The position numbers and the translations under genes were made by a program. Positions 45,385 to 56,097 of a stretch of DNA of 64,000 bases are shown here, piece after piece. Position 1 is the stretch's first letter; every line of letters begins with the position of its first letter. Location: assembly GCF_014077005.1 (NCBI RefSeq), contig NZ_JACGVC010000053.1, forward strand, positions 1-64,000, given 5' to 3'. Source of the stretch: Colwellia sp. MB3u-45 (GTDB taxonomy: Bacteria > Pseudomonadota > Gammaproteobacteria > Enterobacterales > Alteromonadaceae). The notes under the pieces are model-generated. The model had not been told where the DNA came from and ran no database searches. It saw only the letters and a program-made list of their open reading frames with translations.

Positions 45385-45460
45385 TGCGACGGCTTTTTAG
45401 AGATGGAAAATTATCTTTAAAAAACTGTAAGCATTACGAAAAATGTCGTAGGAGTTTCTG

Positions 45461-46641
<1,181 letters not shown>

Positions 46642-46649
46642 ATTTCTTA

Positions 46650-46661
46650 CCCCTTCGGGGG
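46650..46661 (+). promoter_or_regulatory. UUCG-tetraloop hairpin between atpB and atpE
   Basis: CCCC-TTCG-GGGG, a small, very stable C(UUCG)G hairpin 9 bp after the atpB stop and 67 bp before atpE. No U-run follows, so it is unlikely to terminate; mRNA protection or processing at the highly expressed atpE is a possible role (inference). Confidence 0.5.
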
Positions 46662-46715
46662 GATGAATAACAGTTTCAACCTTAGTTTTTAAACTTTATA
46701 ACTTTACTTAAATAA

Positions 46716-46955
<240 letters not shown>

Positions 46956-46988
46956 TTTATAACGCGAATTTTAATAGGAGATACATAA

Positions 46989-47459
46989 ATGAATCTTAAT
47001 ATGACCTTAGTTGGTGAATTAATCGCATTTATCGTATTCGTAATTTTTTGTATGAAGTATGTATGGCCACCAATTATTGGTGCCATCGAAGCACGCCAAG
47101 CAATTATTGCTGATGGGCTTGCTGCTTCTGACCGTGCGGCTAAAGATCTTGAGCTTGCTCAAGAGAAAGCTACAGCACAATTAAAAGAAGCTAAAGCGCA
47201 AGCGGCAGGTATTGTAGAAGCTGCTAAAAAGCGTGAAGTTCAGATAATTGAAGAAGCTGCAGTTAAAGCACATGCTGAGAAAGATAAAATCTTAGCGTCA
47301 GGTCATGCAGAAATTGATACTGAACGTAACCAAGCAAAAGAAGAACTACGTCAACAAGTTGCTATTTTAGCAGTTGCTGGTGCAGAGAAAATTCTTGAGC
47401 GTTCAATCGATGCCGCTGTACATAGCGACATTTTAGATAAACTTGTAGCTGAACTTTAG
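46989..47459 (+). CDS. atpF: ATP synthase Fo subunit b
   Basis: 156-residue peripheral-stalk subunit (E. coli 156). One N-terminal transmembrane helix (about 5-25, with [10 protein letters not shown]) followed by a long Ala/Glu/Lys-rich helix that dimerises as a right-handed coiled coil and links Fo to F1 through the delta subunit. AGGAG stands before the start; atpH follows after 14 bp. Confidence 0.97.
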   Translation: MNLNMTLVGELIAFIVFVIFCMKYVWPPIIGAIEARQAIIADGLAASDRAAKDLELAQEKATAQLKEAKAQAAGIVEAAKKREVQIIEEAAVKAHAEKDKILASGHAEIDTERNQAKEELRQQVAILAVAGAEKILERSIDAAVHSDILDKLVAEL

Positions 47460-47473
47460 AGGGAAATGAGCTT

Positions 47474-48007
47474 ATGTCTGAATTGACAACCATCGCTCGT
47501 CCCTACGCTAAAGCGGCGTTTGATTTTGCTATCGAAGCGAATACAGTCGAAAACTGGTTAGAAATGCTAGTTTTCGCTGCACAAGTTGCTGACGACACTA
47601 CTATAAAGAATTATCTTTCTGGTGGCGCGTCAGTAGAACAAGCACAAGACATTTTTTTGAAAGTCTGTGATGTTCAACTTGATAGCAATGGCCAAAACTT
47701 AATTAAAGTGATGGCTGAAAATCAACGTTTATTGGTGCTACCACAAGTTGTTACTCAGTTTCGTGAATTAAAAGCGGAACATGAGAAAACAGTTTCTGTG
47801 GATGTAACGTCTGCTGTTGAATTAACAGCAGAACAAGAAACTACATTATGCGCTGCGCTTGAAAAGCGTTTGGCTCGAAAAGTAAAACTTAATTGTAACA
47901 TTGATGCAAACGTAGTCTCTGGCTTAGTAATAAAAGCTGGTGACATGGTAATAGATGGTTCAGTACGAGGTAAATTGAACCGCTTAGCAACAATAATGCA
48001 ATCCTAA
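47474..48007 (+). CDS. atpH: ATP synthase F1 subunit delta
   Basis: 177-residue OSCP/delta subunit (E. coli 177) that ties the peripheral stalk to the F1 head. N-terminal helical domain opens with [14 protein letters not shown]; the C-terminal conserved region includes [14 protein letters not shown] and [13 protein letters not shown]. atpA follows after 13 bp. Confidence 0.97.
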   Translation: MSELTTIARPYAKAAFDFAIEANTVENWLEMLVFAAQVADDTTIKNYLSGGASVEQAQDIFLKVCDVQLDSNGQNLIKVMAENQRLLVLPQVVTQFRELKAEHEKTVSVDVTSAVELTAEQETTLCAALEKRLARKVKLNCNIDANVVSGLVIKAGDMVIDGSVRGKLNRLATIMQS

Positions 48008-48020
48008 CGGGGAACAGAGT

Positions 48021-49562
48021 ATGCAACTGAATTCCACTGAAATCGCTGAACTGATCAAGAGTCGTATTGAACAGTTTGACGTAGTTAGTGAAGCTCGTAA
48101 TGAAGGTACTATCGTTTCTGTAACTGACGGTATCATTCGTATTCATGGTCTTGCAGACGTAATGCAAGGTGAGATGATTGAACTTCCTGGCAATCGCTTT
48201 GCTATCGCTTTAAACCTTGACCGTGATTCGGTCGGTGCGGTAGTTATGGGTCCTTATGCGGATCTAGCTGAAGGCGTTAAAGTAAAATGTACTGGTCGTA
48301 TTTTAGAAGTACCAGTAGGACGTGGCTTATTAGGTCGCGTTGTTAACACACTTGGCGAGCCAATTGACGGTAAGGGACCTATCGAAAACGATGGTTTTGC
48401 ACCAGTTGAAATGGTAGCACCAGGTGTAATCGATCGTAAGTCTGTTGATCAACCTGTACAAACAGGTATTAAATCAATCGATTCAATGATTCCAATTGGA
48501 CGTGGCCAACGTGAACTTATCATTGGTGACCGTCAAATTGGTAAATCTGCAATCGCATTAGATGCAATTATCAATCAGAAAGACACAGGTATTAAGTGTG
48601 TATACGTAGCTATTGGCCAAAAAGCCTCTACGGTTGCTAACTTAGTTCGCTCATTAGAAGAACACGGCGCGTTAGATAATACTATCGTTGTTGTAGCTGG
48701 CGCTTCTGAAGCAGCCGCACTTCAGTACTTGTCAGCATATTCTGGCTGTACTATGGGTGAATACTTCCGAGATCGTGGTGAAGATGCACTAATCGTATAT
48801 GATGATTTGTCTAAGCAAGCAGTTGCTTACCGTCAAATTTCATTACTTTTACGTCGTCCGCCAGGCCGTGAAGCTTACCCAGGTGATGTTTTCTATCTTC
48901 ACAGTCGTTTACTTGAACGTGCTGCTCGTGTAAACGAAGCATACGTTGAACGTTTCACAAAAGGCGCAGTTAAAGGCAAAACAGGTTCTTTAACAGCATT
49001 ACCTATCATTGAAACGCAAGCGGGTGATGTATCTGCATTCGTACCTACTAACGTAATCTCAATTACCGATGGTCAGATTTTCTTAGAATCTAACCTATTT
49101 AACTCAGGTATTCGTCCTGCGGTTAACGCTGGTATTTCTGTATCACGTGTTGGTGGTGCTGCTCAAACTAAAATCATCAAGAAATTAGGTGGTGGTATTC
49201 GTTTAGCATTAGCACAATATGCCGAATTAGCAGCCTTTGCTCAATTTGCCTCAGATTTAGATGACGCTACACGTGCTCAATTAGAGCATGGTCAACGCGT
49301 TACTGAATTGATGAAGCAAAAGCAATACAGCCCATTGTCAATTGCTGAAACAGCTGTATCTTTATTTGCCGCAGAAAAAGGCTTTTTAAATGATATCGCT
49401 ATCAACAAAGTTGTTGATTTTGAAGATGCATTACGTTCATACGTAAACAATGACCACGCTGAGTTGATGGCTACTATCAATGAAAAAGGCGACTATAACA
49501 AAGATATCGAGTCTGGTTTAGCGAAAGCGATTGAAGCTTTCAAAGCTACTCAAACTTGGTAA
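48021..49562 (+). CDS. atpA: ATP synthase F1 subunit alpha
   Basis: 513-residue regulatory alpha subunit of the F1 head (E. coli 513). The P-loop is GDRQIGKSA where gammaproteobacterial alphas usually have GDRQTGKTA. The arginine-finger region lies in [13 protein letters not shown] and [20 protein letters not shown]. The alpha site binds nucleotide without catalysis, so the change may be tolerated. Follows atpH by 13 bp. Confidence 0.98.
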   Translation: MQLNSTEIAELIKSRIEQFDVVSEARNEGTIVSVTDGIIRIHGLADVMQGEMIELPGNRFAIALNLDRDSVGAVVMGPYADLAEGVKVKCTGRILEVPVGRGLLGRVVNTLGEPIDGKGPIENDGFAPVEMVAPGVIDRKSVDQPVQTGIKSIDSMIPIGRGQRELIIGDRQIGKSAIALDAIINQKDTGIKCVYVAIGQKASTVANLVRSLEEHGALDNTIVVVAGASEAAALQYLSAYSGCTMGEYFRDRGEDALIVYDDLSKQAVAYRQISLLLRRPPGREAYPGDVFYLHSRLLERAARVNEAYVERFTKGAVKGKTGSLTALPIIETQAGDVSAFVPTNVISITDGQIFLESNLFNSGIRPAVNAGISVSRVGGAAQTKIIKKLGGGIRLALAQYAELAAFAQFASDLDDATRAQLEHGQRVTELMKQKQYSPLSIAETAVSLFAAEKGFLNDIAINKVVDFEDALRSYVNNDHAELMATINEKGDYNKDIESGLAKAIEAFKATQTW

Positions 49563-49589
49563 TTTAGTTAACCTTTTCGGAGAATAGTC

Positions 49590-50450
49590 ATGGCCGGTGG
49601 TAAAGAGATAAAATCGAAGATCGGAAGTGTAAAAAACACACAGAAGATCACCAGCGCAATGGAAATGGTTGCAGCAAGCAAAATGCGTAAAGCGCAAGAA
49701 AGCATGGCTGCCTCTCGTCCATACGCTGAAAATATGCGAAATGTGATCGGTCACATCGCGCTTGGTAATTTAGAATTTCGTCATCCATATATGGTTGAAC
49801 GTGAAGCTAAGCGCGTAGGTTATATCGTTGTCTCAACAGACCGTGGTTTGTGTGGTGGTTTAAATATTAATTTATTTAAACAAGTACTTGCTGATGCAGG
49901 TAAACACCAAACAGCTGGTGCCGAAGTTGAATTTGCCGTAGTGGGTTCTAAAGCTACGTCATTTTTCAACAATATGGGTGCTAAAGTTGTTTCACAAATT
50001 TCAGGATTAGGTGATAGCCCATCGCTAACCGATTTAATCGGTAGTGTGAAGGTTATGCTAAATGCCTATGATAATGGTGAGATAGACAGATTGTTCATTG
50101 TATATAACAAGTTTGTTAATACCATGACGCAAAAGCCGACAATCGATCAACTTTTACCTTTGCCTAAGTCAGATGATGACGCTATTAAGCATCGCTGGGA
50201 TTATATATACGAACCTGATGCTCAAGCAATACTTGAACATTTATTGGTACGTTATACAGAATCTCAAGTATATCAAGGTGTGGTTGAAAACCTCGCCTGT
50301 GAACAAGCCGCTCGTATGGTTGCAATGAAATCTGCAACTGATAATGCGGGTGACTTAATTGATGATTTACAATTGGTATACAACAAAGCGCGTCAAGCAA
50401 GTATTACTCAAGAATTGGGTGAAATTTGTGCTGGTGCAGCAGCGGTATAA
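49590..50450 (+). CDS. atpG: ATP synthase F1 subunit gamma
   Basis: 286-residue central-stalk rotor subunit (E. coli 287). N-terminal coiled-coil helix ([18 protein letters not shown], then AASKMRKAQ), the [10 protein letters not shown] motif and the C-terminal helix with [20 protein letters not shown] are all conserved. CGGAG precedes the ATG. Confidence 0.98.
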   Translation: MAGGKEIKSKIGSVKNTQKITSAMEMVAASKMRKAQESMAASRPYAENMRNVIGHIALGNLEFRHPYMVEREAKRVGYIVVSTDRGLCGGLNINLFKQVLADAGKHQTAGAEVEFAVVGSKATSFFNNMGAKVVSQISGLGDSPSLTDLIGSVKVMLNAYDNGEIDRLFIVYNKFVNTMTQKPTIDQLLPLPKSDDDAIKHRWDYIYEPDAQAILEHLLVRYTESQVYQGVVENLACEQAARMVAMKSATDNAGDLIDDLQLVYNKARQASITQELGEICAGAAAV

Positions 50451-50484
50451 GCAAAGGTTCTTTGTTTATTTTATTAGTAAATAA

Positions 50485-51894
<1,410 letters not shown>

Positions 51895-51940
51895 TGAAGG
51901 CTGGTGATTAACATAAGTTAGTCACCTATTAGGAGGTCAA

Positions 51941-52360
51941 ATGGCATTACTTTCTGTAAATCTGAATGTTGTAAGCGCTGAAGAAAGTTTATTTTCGGGT
52001 AGCATTGAATCATTACAGATCACAGGTAGCGAAGGTGAATTAGGCATTATGCCTGGTCACGCACCTTTGCTGACCTCACTAAAACCTGGTATGGCAAGAA
52101 TCGTTAAAAAAGGTGGTGATGAAGAAATCATTTATCTTTCTGGCGGTATGCTAGAAGTTCAACCAAATAACGTTACTGTATTAGCGGATATCGCTGTACG
52201 TGGCGCTGATTTAGATGAACAAGCTGCACTACAGGCTAAAGAACGCGCAGAGAAACACTTGAATGAACATGGTAATGATGTTGATTACGCAGAAGCCGCA
52301 GCTGAACTAGCTCGTGCTGTTGCGCAATTACGTGTTATCCAAGCAACAAGTAAAAAATAA
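51941..52360 (+). CDS. atpC: ATP synthase F1 subunit epsilon
   Basis: 139-residue central-stalk subunit (E. coli 139) that can inhibit ATP hydrolysis. N-terminal beta-sandwich with [17 protein letters not shown] and C-terminal helical hairpin (about 90-139). AGGAGG precedes the ATG closely. Last gene of the operon; in E. coli glmU would follow, but here about 10.9 kb separates them. Confidence 0.97.
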   Translation: MALLSVNLNVVSAEESLFSGSIESLQITGSEGELGIMPGHAPLLTSLKPGMARIVKKGGDEEIIYLSGGMLEVQPNNVTVLADIAVRGADLDEQAALQAKERAEKHLNEHGNDVDYAEAAAELARAVAQLRVIQATSKK

Positions 52361-52393
52361 CCTCCGCGTTTAACATTAAGTTTTAGTGATAAA

Positions 52394-52432
52394 AAAAAAG
52401 CGACTTTTACTTCGGTAAATAGTCGCTTTTTT
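52394..52432 (+). terminator. intrinsic terminator of the atp operon
   Basis: Long stem (GCGACT/AGTCGC, then TTTAC/GTAAA) capped by a TTCG tetraloop and flanked by A and T runs, 33 bp after atpC. Symmetry of the flanks suggests it works in both directions. Confidence 0.92.
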
Positions 52433-52461
52433 ATTATTTATGATGGTTGAAAAAATGTTTA

Positions 52462-52485
52462 CTCCACTACTCCACTACTCCACTT
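52462..52485. repeat. 8-bp tandem repeat, three copies
   Basis: CTCCACTA, CTCCACTA and CTCCACTT in a row in the atpC downstream spacer. The rest of 52433-52632 shows nothing else. Confidence 0.6.
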
Positions 52486-52632
52486 AATTCAGCCAATCCA
52501 ACGATCATTTTAACCCTACCTCATTGTTTTAAATTAATAATTTCCCGTCAAAGTAAGAAAATAATCATAGACAAATTTAAAGTTGGCTAGAGCCATTAGC
52601 AGTGGATTTTACTAGATATTTTTTTGAAAAAA

Positions 52633-52661
52633 TTGAATTTGTACGAAAAACGTACTATAGA
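52633..52661 (+). promoter_or_regulatory. promoter with dyad filling its spacer
   Basis: TTGAAT (52633-52638), 17 bp, TATAGA (52656-52661). The spacer contains the palindrome GTACG-AAAAA-CGTAC (52641-52655), placed as an operator for a repressor or a spacer-binding activator would be. It drives the small secreted protein gene and perhaps the TraT-like gene. Confidence 0.5.
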
Positions 52662-52706
52662 GGTATGTAGTAGAACCATAGTGTTGACATTACTTAAGGG
52701 GTAAAT

Positions 52707-53072
52707 ATGTATCACAAACGTATATTTTCACTTCCGCAGTGTTTTTTTAAGGCCTTGAAATATTTGGTTTTTGTCTTTAGTTTCATGTTTGCTACTAGTG
52801 CTAGTGCTAGTGCTAGTGAAGAAGACGATGCTTTAGCAAAAGCACAAGCAGACATGAACGCAGAGGTTTTCTCTAAACCTTTTCTCGCTGAACGACCAGA
52901 AGAAGTCAATTCCTATATCAAAAGTATGTTGGAAAAAAATATTAAGCCGCCTGAGTATAGTGGCAACTATTGGCGTCGAGGTTACACATGTCGAGATTTA
53001 TTACGTCATAACTGGACTCAATATAGAAACTGTCAATATTACTATCGTTATCATGGCCGCTATTATTATTAG
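52707..53072 (+). CDS. small secreted tyrosine-rich hypothetical protein
   Basis: 121 residues, not recognised. A long basic N terminus (1-14) and hydrophobic segment (about 15-32) make a signal peptide, with a probable cut in the ATSASASAS stretch, itself coded by a 6-bp repeat (about 52795-52818). The mature part is acidic, then ends in an Arg/Tyr-rich tail (about 87-121) with two cysteines and CQYYYRYHGRYYY. AAGGGG precedes the ATG. A TraT-like lipoprotein gene follows after 52 bp, perhaps in one transcript. Confidence 0.65.
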   Translation: MYHKRIFSLPQCFFKALKYLVFVFSFMFATSASASASEEDDALAKAQADMNAEVFSKPFLAERPEEVNSYIKSMLEKNIKPPEYSGNYWRRGYTCRDLLRHNWTQYRNCQYYYRYHGRYYY

Positions 53073-53124
53073 AAAAATATTATTTATCACAGGGCTGTAA
53101 ATCTAACTATATAAAGGAAATATT

Positions 53125-53871
53125 ATGAAAAGATGGAAGATGTTACTCAAATTCAGTTTTGTTGGTTTAATTATTACTACACTGGCGAGTTGCTCGGCAA
53201 TTCACACCTCAGTGGCTAAAAGGAACTTAGATGTACAAACAAAAATAAGTACATCTATATTTGTTGATCCTGTGCCAGCAAATAAAAGAAAAATTTATTT
53301 AGAGGTTAGGAGTGCGGTAATGGAGTTTGATCGTGTTTCATTTAGAAAAGCACTTTCTCACCAATTAGTTAATAGTGGTAATGGCTATACTTTGACAGAT
53401 GATCCTGAGAAATCTCAGTATAGGATGAGTGTTTTTGTCAGAAACTTAGAGAAAACTACACCTGAAGCGGCAGCATCAGCATTAAGTGCGGGTTTTCAAG
53501 GTGCAAGTATAGGTGCGGTAGCATCAGCAGCTACTGGTGGCTCATATCGAGGTGCAGCAGCAGCAGGTCTTGTTGTTGGGTTAGCTTCAACGGTTGCAAA
53601 CGCTTATGTGCAAGATGTGGTGTATTTACTTGTTGCTGACATACAAATTAAAGAGCGTGCTAAAAAAGGCGTTATTGTTCGTCGTGACTCAAAAGTGAAT
53701 ACTAAAATATCTGATGATGGCGCAAGCACTCAAACTTATTCAGAGGCAACAAGTATGAAAGAGTATAGAACCAGAGTGGTGACTACAGCAAATAAAGCTA
53801 ATTTAGAACTTGAAGAGGCGCAGCCACTAATGTTCGATAAAACAGCCTATGCAATGTCGGCATTTTTTTAA
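53125..53871 (+). CDS. TraT-family outer membrane lipoprotein
   Basis: 248 residues. A lipoprotein signal ends in LASC (lipobox, C23). The mature protein follows plasmid TraT closely in layout: VAKRNLDVQTKISTSIFVDP near the start, a Gly/Ala-rich hydrophobic region (about 115-160), a QDVVYLLVADIQIKERAKKG block and YRTRVVTTANKANLELEEA near the end. Plasmid TraT gives surface exclusion and serum resistance. Here no conjugation genes are near, so the role is probably different, in the outer membrane. A terminator follows. Confidence 0.88.
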   Translation: MKRWKMLLKFSFVGLIITTLASCSAIHTSVAKRNLDVQTKISTSIFVDPVPANKRKIYLEVRSAVMEFDRVSFRKALSHQLVNSGNGYTLTDDPEKSQYRMSVFVRNLEKTTPEAAASALSAGFQGASIGAVASAATGGSYRGAAAAGLVVGLASTVANAYVQDVVYLLVADIQIKERAKKGVIVRRDSKVNTKISDDGASTQTYSEATSMKEYRTRVVTTANKANLELEEAQPLMFDKTAYAMSAFF

Positions 53872-53903
53872 TAGTTGAGCCGATATAAGCTAGTTATGTT
53901 GAT

Positions 53904-53936
53904 AAGCCACAATTTTTTTAAGCGTTGTGGCTTTTT
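53904..53936 (+). terminator. intrinsic terminator after the TraT-like gene
   Basis: AAGCCACAA (53904-53912) / TTGTGGCTT (53925-53933) stem with a U-run, 33 bp after the stop. Confidence 0.82.
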
Positions 53937-53947
53937 ATAACCTAACC

Positions 53948-53980
53948 ATAGCTTAACTATAGCTTAGCTGTGACTTAACT
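53948..53980. repeat. 11-bp imperfect tandem repeat, three copies
   Basis: ATAGCTTAACT, ATAGCTTAGCT and GTGACTTAACT follow each other in the convergent spacer between the TraT-like gene and ydcH. Confidence 0.6.
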
Positions 53981-53990
53981 ATTACTGACT

Positions 53991-54239
53991 TTATGCTGAT
54001 AACTGTGCTTTTTTTAGTAAAGTATATAACTCATCTTTTAAGTGTAAACGGGCTAGTTTTTGTTGTTCTAAATACGTATCTGATGTTGACTCAACACCAA
54101 CCTCTATACGGTAAATTTCTTTATCTAACTGATGATAATCTTTAAATAAGCGGGCAAAATGTGCATCTTGCACTTTTAAGTGATGGATTTCTTTTTCTAA
54201 TTCTGGAAATTCATGGTGTAAAGCGTGTTTTTCTATCAT
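53991..54239 (-). CDS. YdcH family protein (DUF465)
   Basis: 82-residue helical protein of the YdcH/DUF465 family: FPELEKEIHHLKVQD, then FKDYHQLDKEIYRIE and LKDELYTLLKKA, a two-helix coiled coil. Function unknown. The frame reaches 54263, but AGGAG lies 8 bases before the ATG at 54239, so I start there. Follows the DksA-like gene by 11 bp, probably in one operon. Confidence 0.85.
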   Translation of the reverse strand: MIEKHALHHEFPELEKEIHHLKVQDAHFARLFKDYHQLDKEIYRIEVGVESTSDTYLEQQKLARLHLKDELYTLLKKAQLSA

Positions 54240-54250
54240 TAGGGTTGCTC

Positions 54251-54562
54251 CTATTCGGCACAATTAATACAAGTATTGATATAAGGTAATATTTTTAAAC
54301 GCTCTGGATTGATAACTTCAGTGCATTGGCTGCAAAAACCATATTCATTATTTTCAAAACGAGTTAACGCTTGGTTAATTAAGCCTAGTTCAATTTTAGC
54401 TTCGTGATGAATTTCATTAAGCACTTCATTATTTTCGTTTTCACAAGTCTGTTCAGAAAAGTCTTGAGAACGACCTTTTCTAAAGTCTGCTTCAATTGCA
54501 CTAATACGTCTTTGAAGTTCAGATTTTTTTTCTAATAAACTACTTAGAATTTCTTTATTCAT
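54251..54562 (-). CDS. DksA/TraR family zinc-finger protein
   Basis: 103-residue short member of the DksA/TraR family: an N-terminal coiled coil (about 1-70) and a C4 zinc finger C77-x2-C80 ... C98-x2-C101. It is shorter than DksA (151 in E. coli). Members bind the RNA polymerase secondary channel, but the DxxDxA tip of DksA is not evident, so activity is unsure. The start is the second ATG, seven bases after AAGGAGG; the first ATG (54568) is too close to it. Leads the pair with ydcH. Confidence 0.85.
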   Translation of the reverse strand: MNKEILSSLLEKKSELQRRISAIEADFRKGRSQDFSEQTCENENNEVLNEIHHEAKIELGLINQALTRFENNEYGFCSQCTEVINPERLKILPYINTCINCAE

Positions 54563-54773
54563 TAGCATTCCTCCTTAAGCCTCAATTCATTTTAAGCCTC
54601 TAGTTGCTATCTGTTTTGATCTAGCGCAATAATTTGCTCAAGTTTTTACATTATTTCAGGGTTAAAACTTAGTCAGCGAATGGCGACCAAAGGTATTATT
54701 TTTCGTCTAAATAACTGGGTTTTTTGTTAGTGAGTAGCTAAACTAAATAGCCCAGTCATCATCAAGAAAGAAA

Positions 54774-55343
54774 ATGGTTCACAATAAAGTGTCGTGGAAA
54801 AACAGTCAGCAACAATACGGCTTGCTGAGTAAATTACTACACTGGCTCTCGGCCTTAACGGTTTTTTCGTTATTTGCCTTAGGGTTTTGGATGGTCGAGT
54901 TAAACTACTCAAGTCAATGGTATCAACTAGCCCCGCACTGGCATGAAAGTGTTGGGATACTTTTATTAATGGTCACTATATTTAGATTGTTGTGGCGTCG
55001 TATTGCCGGCTCTCCCGGTGCAATAACTAGTCATAGTGCTTTTGAGAAAAAAGCTTCAGCTTTAATGATATTTATTTTGTATATCACGCTGTTTACTGTT
55101 TTAATTTCTGGTTACTTGATCACCAGTGCTAATGATAAAGCCATTGCTGTTTTTGATTGGTTTAAGGTTATACCATGGGTACTGGGGATAAAAAACCAGG
55201 AAGATATTGCAGGTGTGGTACATTATTACGTAGCATACGGCATAATAATTTTCGCGTTATTGCATGCATTAGCTGCCTTAAAACACCATTTGATTGACCA
55301 AGACGTCACGCTAAAACGTATGACTAAAACCACAGATAAATAA
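54774..55343 (+). CDS. cytochrome b561 family protein
   Basis: 189-residue inner-membrane diheme cytochrome b561 (CybB/YceJ type). Four transmembrane helices (about 22-41, 55-75, 95-115, 143-165). Candidate haem histidines: H23 (LLHW), H55/H57 (PHWHES), H144/H145 (VVHYYV) and H159 (LLHAL). It probably passes electrons from quinol to an unknown partner. Start 14 bp upstream of yceI, an arrangement also seen in E. coli (yceJ-yceI). Confidence 0.93.
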   Translation: MVHNKVSWKNSQQQYGLLSKLLHWLSALTVFSLFALGFWMVELNYSSQWYQLAPHWHESVGILLLMVTIFRLLWRRIAGSPGAITSHSAFEKKASALMIFILYITLFTVLISGYLITSANDKAIAVFDWFKVIPWVLGIKNQEDIAGVVHYYVAYGIIIFALLHALAALKHHLIDQDVTLKRMTKTTDK

Positions 55344-55357
55344 TTAAAGGAACTGAT

Positions 55358-55918
55358 ATGAAAAAAAAATTACTTGCTAGCGCTCTATTAACCTCGAGTG
55401 TACTAATACCAGCTTTAGCCGCTGATTATGTTATTGATACTGAAGGGGCTCACGCCTCGATTAATTTTGCTGCGAGCCATCTGGGTTTTAGTGTACTTGC
55501 TGGTCGATTCAACGACTTTTCAGGTAACTTCTCTTATGACAAAGATAATGTTTCTGCAGCTAAAATTGAGGTAATTGTAGATACCTCAAGTTTTGATTCA
55601 AATCATGCTAAACGTGACAAACATGTACGTTCAGATGATTTTTTAGATGTTAGCAAATATGCACAAGCGACATTTACTAGCAGCAAAGTTGAAGATAAAG
55701 GTGATGGTAAACTTGCCATAATAGGAAGTTTTACCATGCACGGTATTACTCACCCATTAACCATTGACGCCGTTAAAGTCGGTGAAGGTGATGATCCTTG
55801 GGGTGGTTACCGTGCCGGCTTTAGCGGTACGGCCACTATTGCTATGGCAGACTTTGGTTTTAAAAAAGATTATGGCAAAGTAGATCTGACTTTACATATT
55901 GAAGGCATTCGCCAGTAA
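55358..55918 (+). CDS. yceI: YceI family periplasmic protein
   Basis: 186 residues. A signal peptide (1-21, cut ALA/AD) precedes a YceI lipocalin-like barrel, opening DYVIDTEGAHASINF, with FDSNHAKRDKHVRSDDFLD and FTMHGITHPLTIDAVK. The family binds polyisoprenoid lipids. AAAGGA lies before the ATG; it shares an operon with cytochrome b561. Confidence 0.93.
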   Translation: MKKKLLASALLTSSVLIPALAADYVIDTEGAHASINFAASHLGFSVLAGRFNDFSGNFSYDKDNVSAAKIEVIVDTSSFDSNHAKRDKHVRSDDFLDVSKYAQATFTSSKVEDKGDGKLAIIGSFTMHGITHPLTIDAVKVGEGDDPWGGYRAGFSGTATIAMADFGFKKDYGKVDLTLHIEGIRQ

Positions 55919-55933
55919 TAAATAAAGTTGATT

Positions 55934-55960
55934 AAAAAAGGGCCATGTGCCCTTTTTTTT
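55934..55960 (+). terminator. intrinsic terminator after yceI
   Basis: AAAAAAGGGC (55934-55943), 5-nt loop, GCCC and T8 (55949-55960), 15 bp after yceI. Confidence 0.9.
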
Positions 55961-56097
55961 CGCTTAAATTTTATAACCGTTTAGGTTAATTTCATCAACC
56001 TAATTGGGTTGTTAACGAGATAATATTAACGCGAGTTAAAAGCCGATATTTTTACGCTATCGGCTGCTATTAATACCGCTATATTGGGCTTATATAA

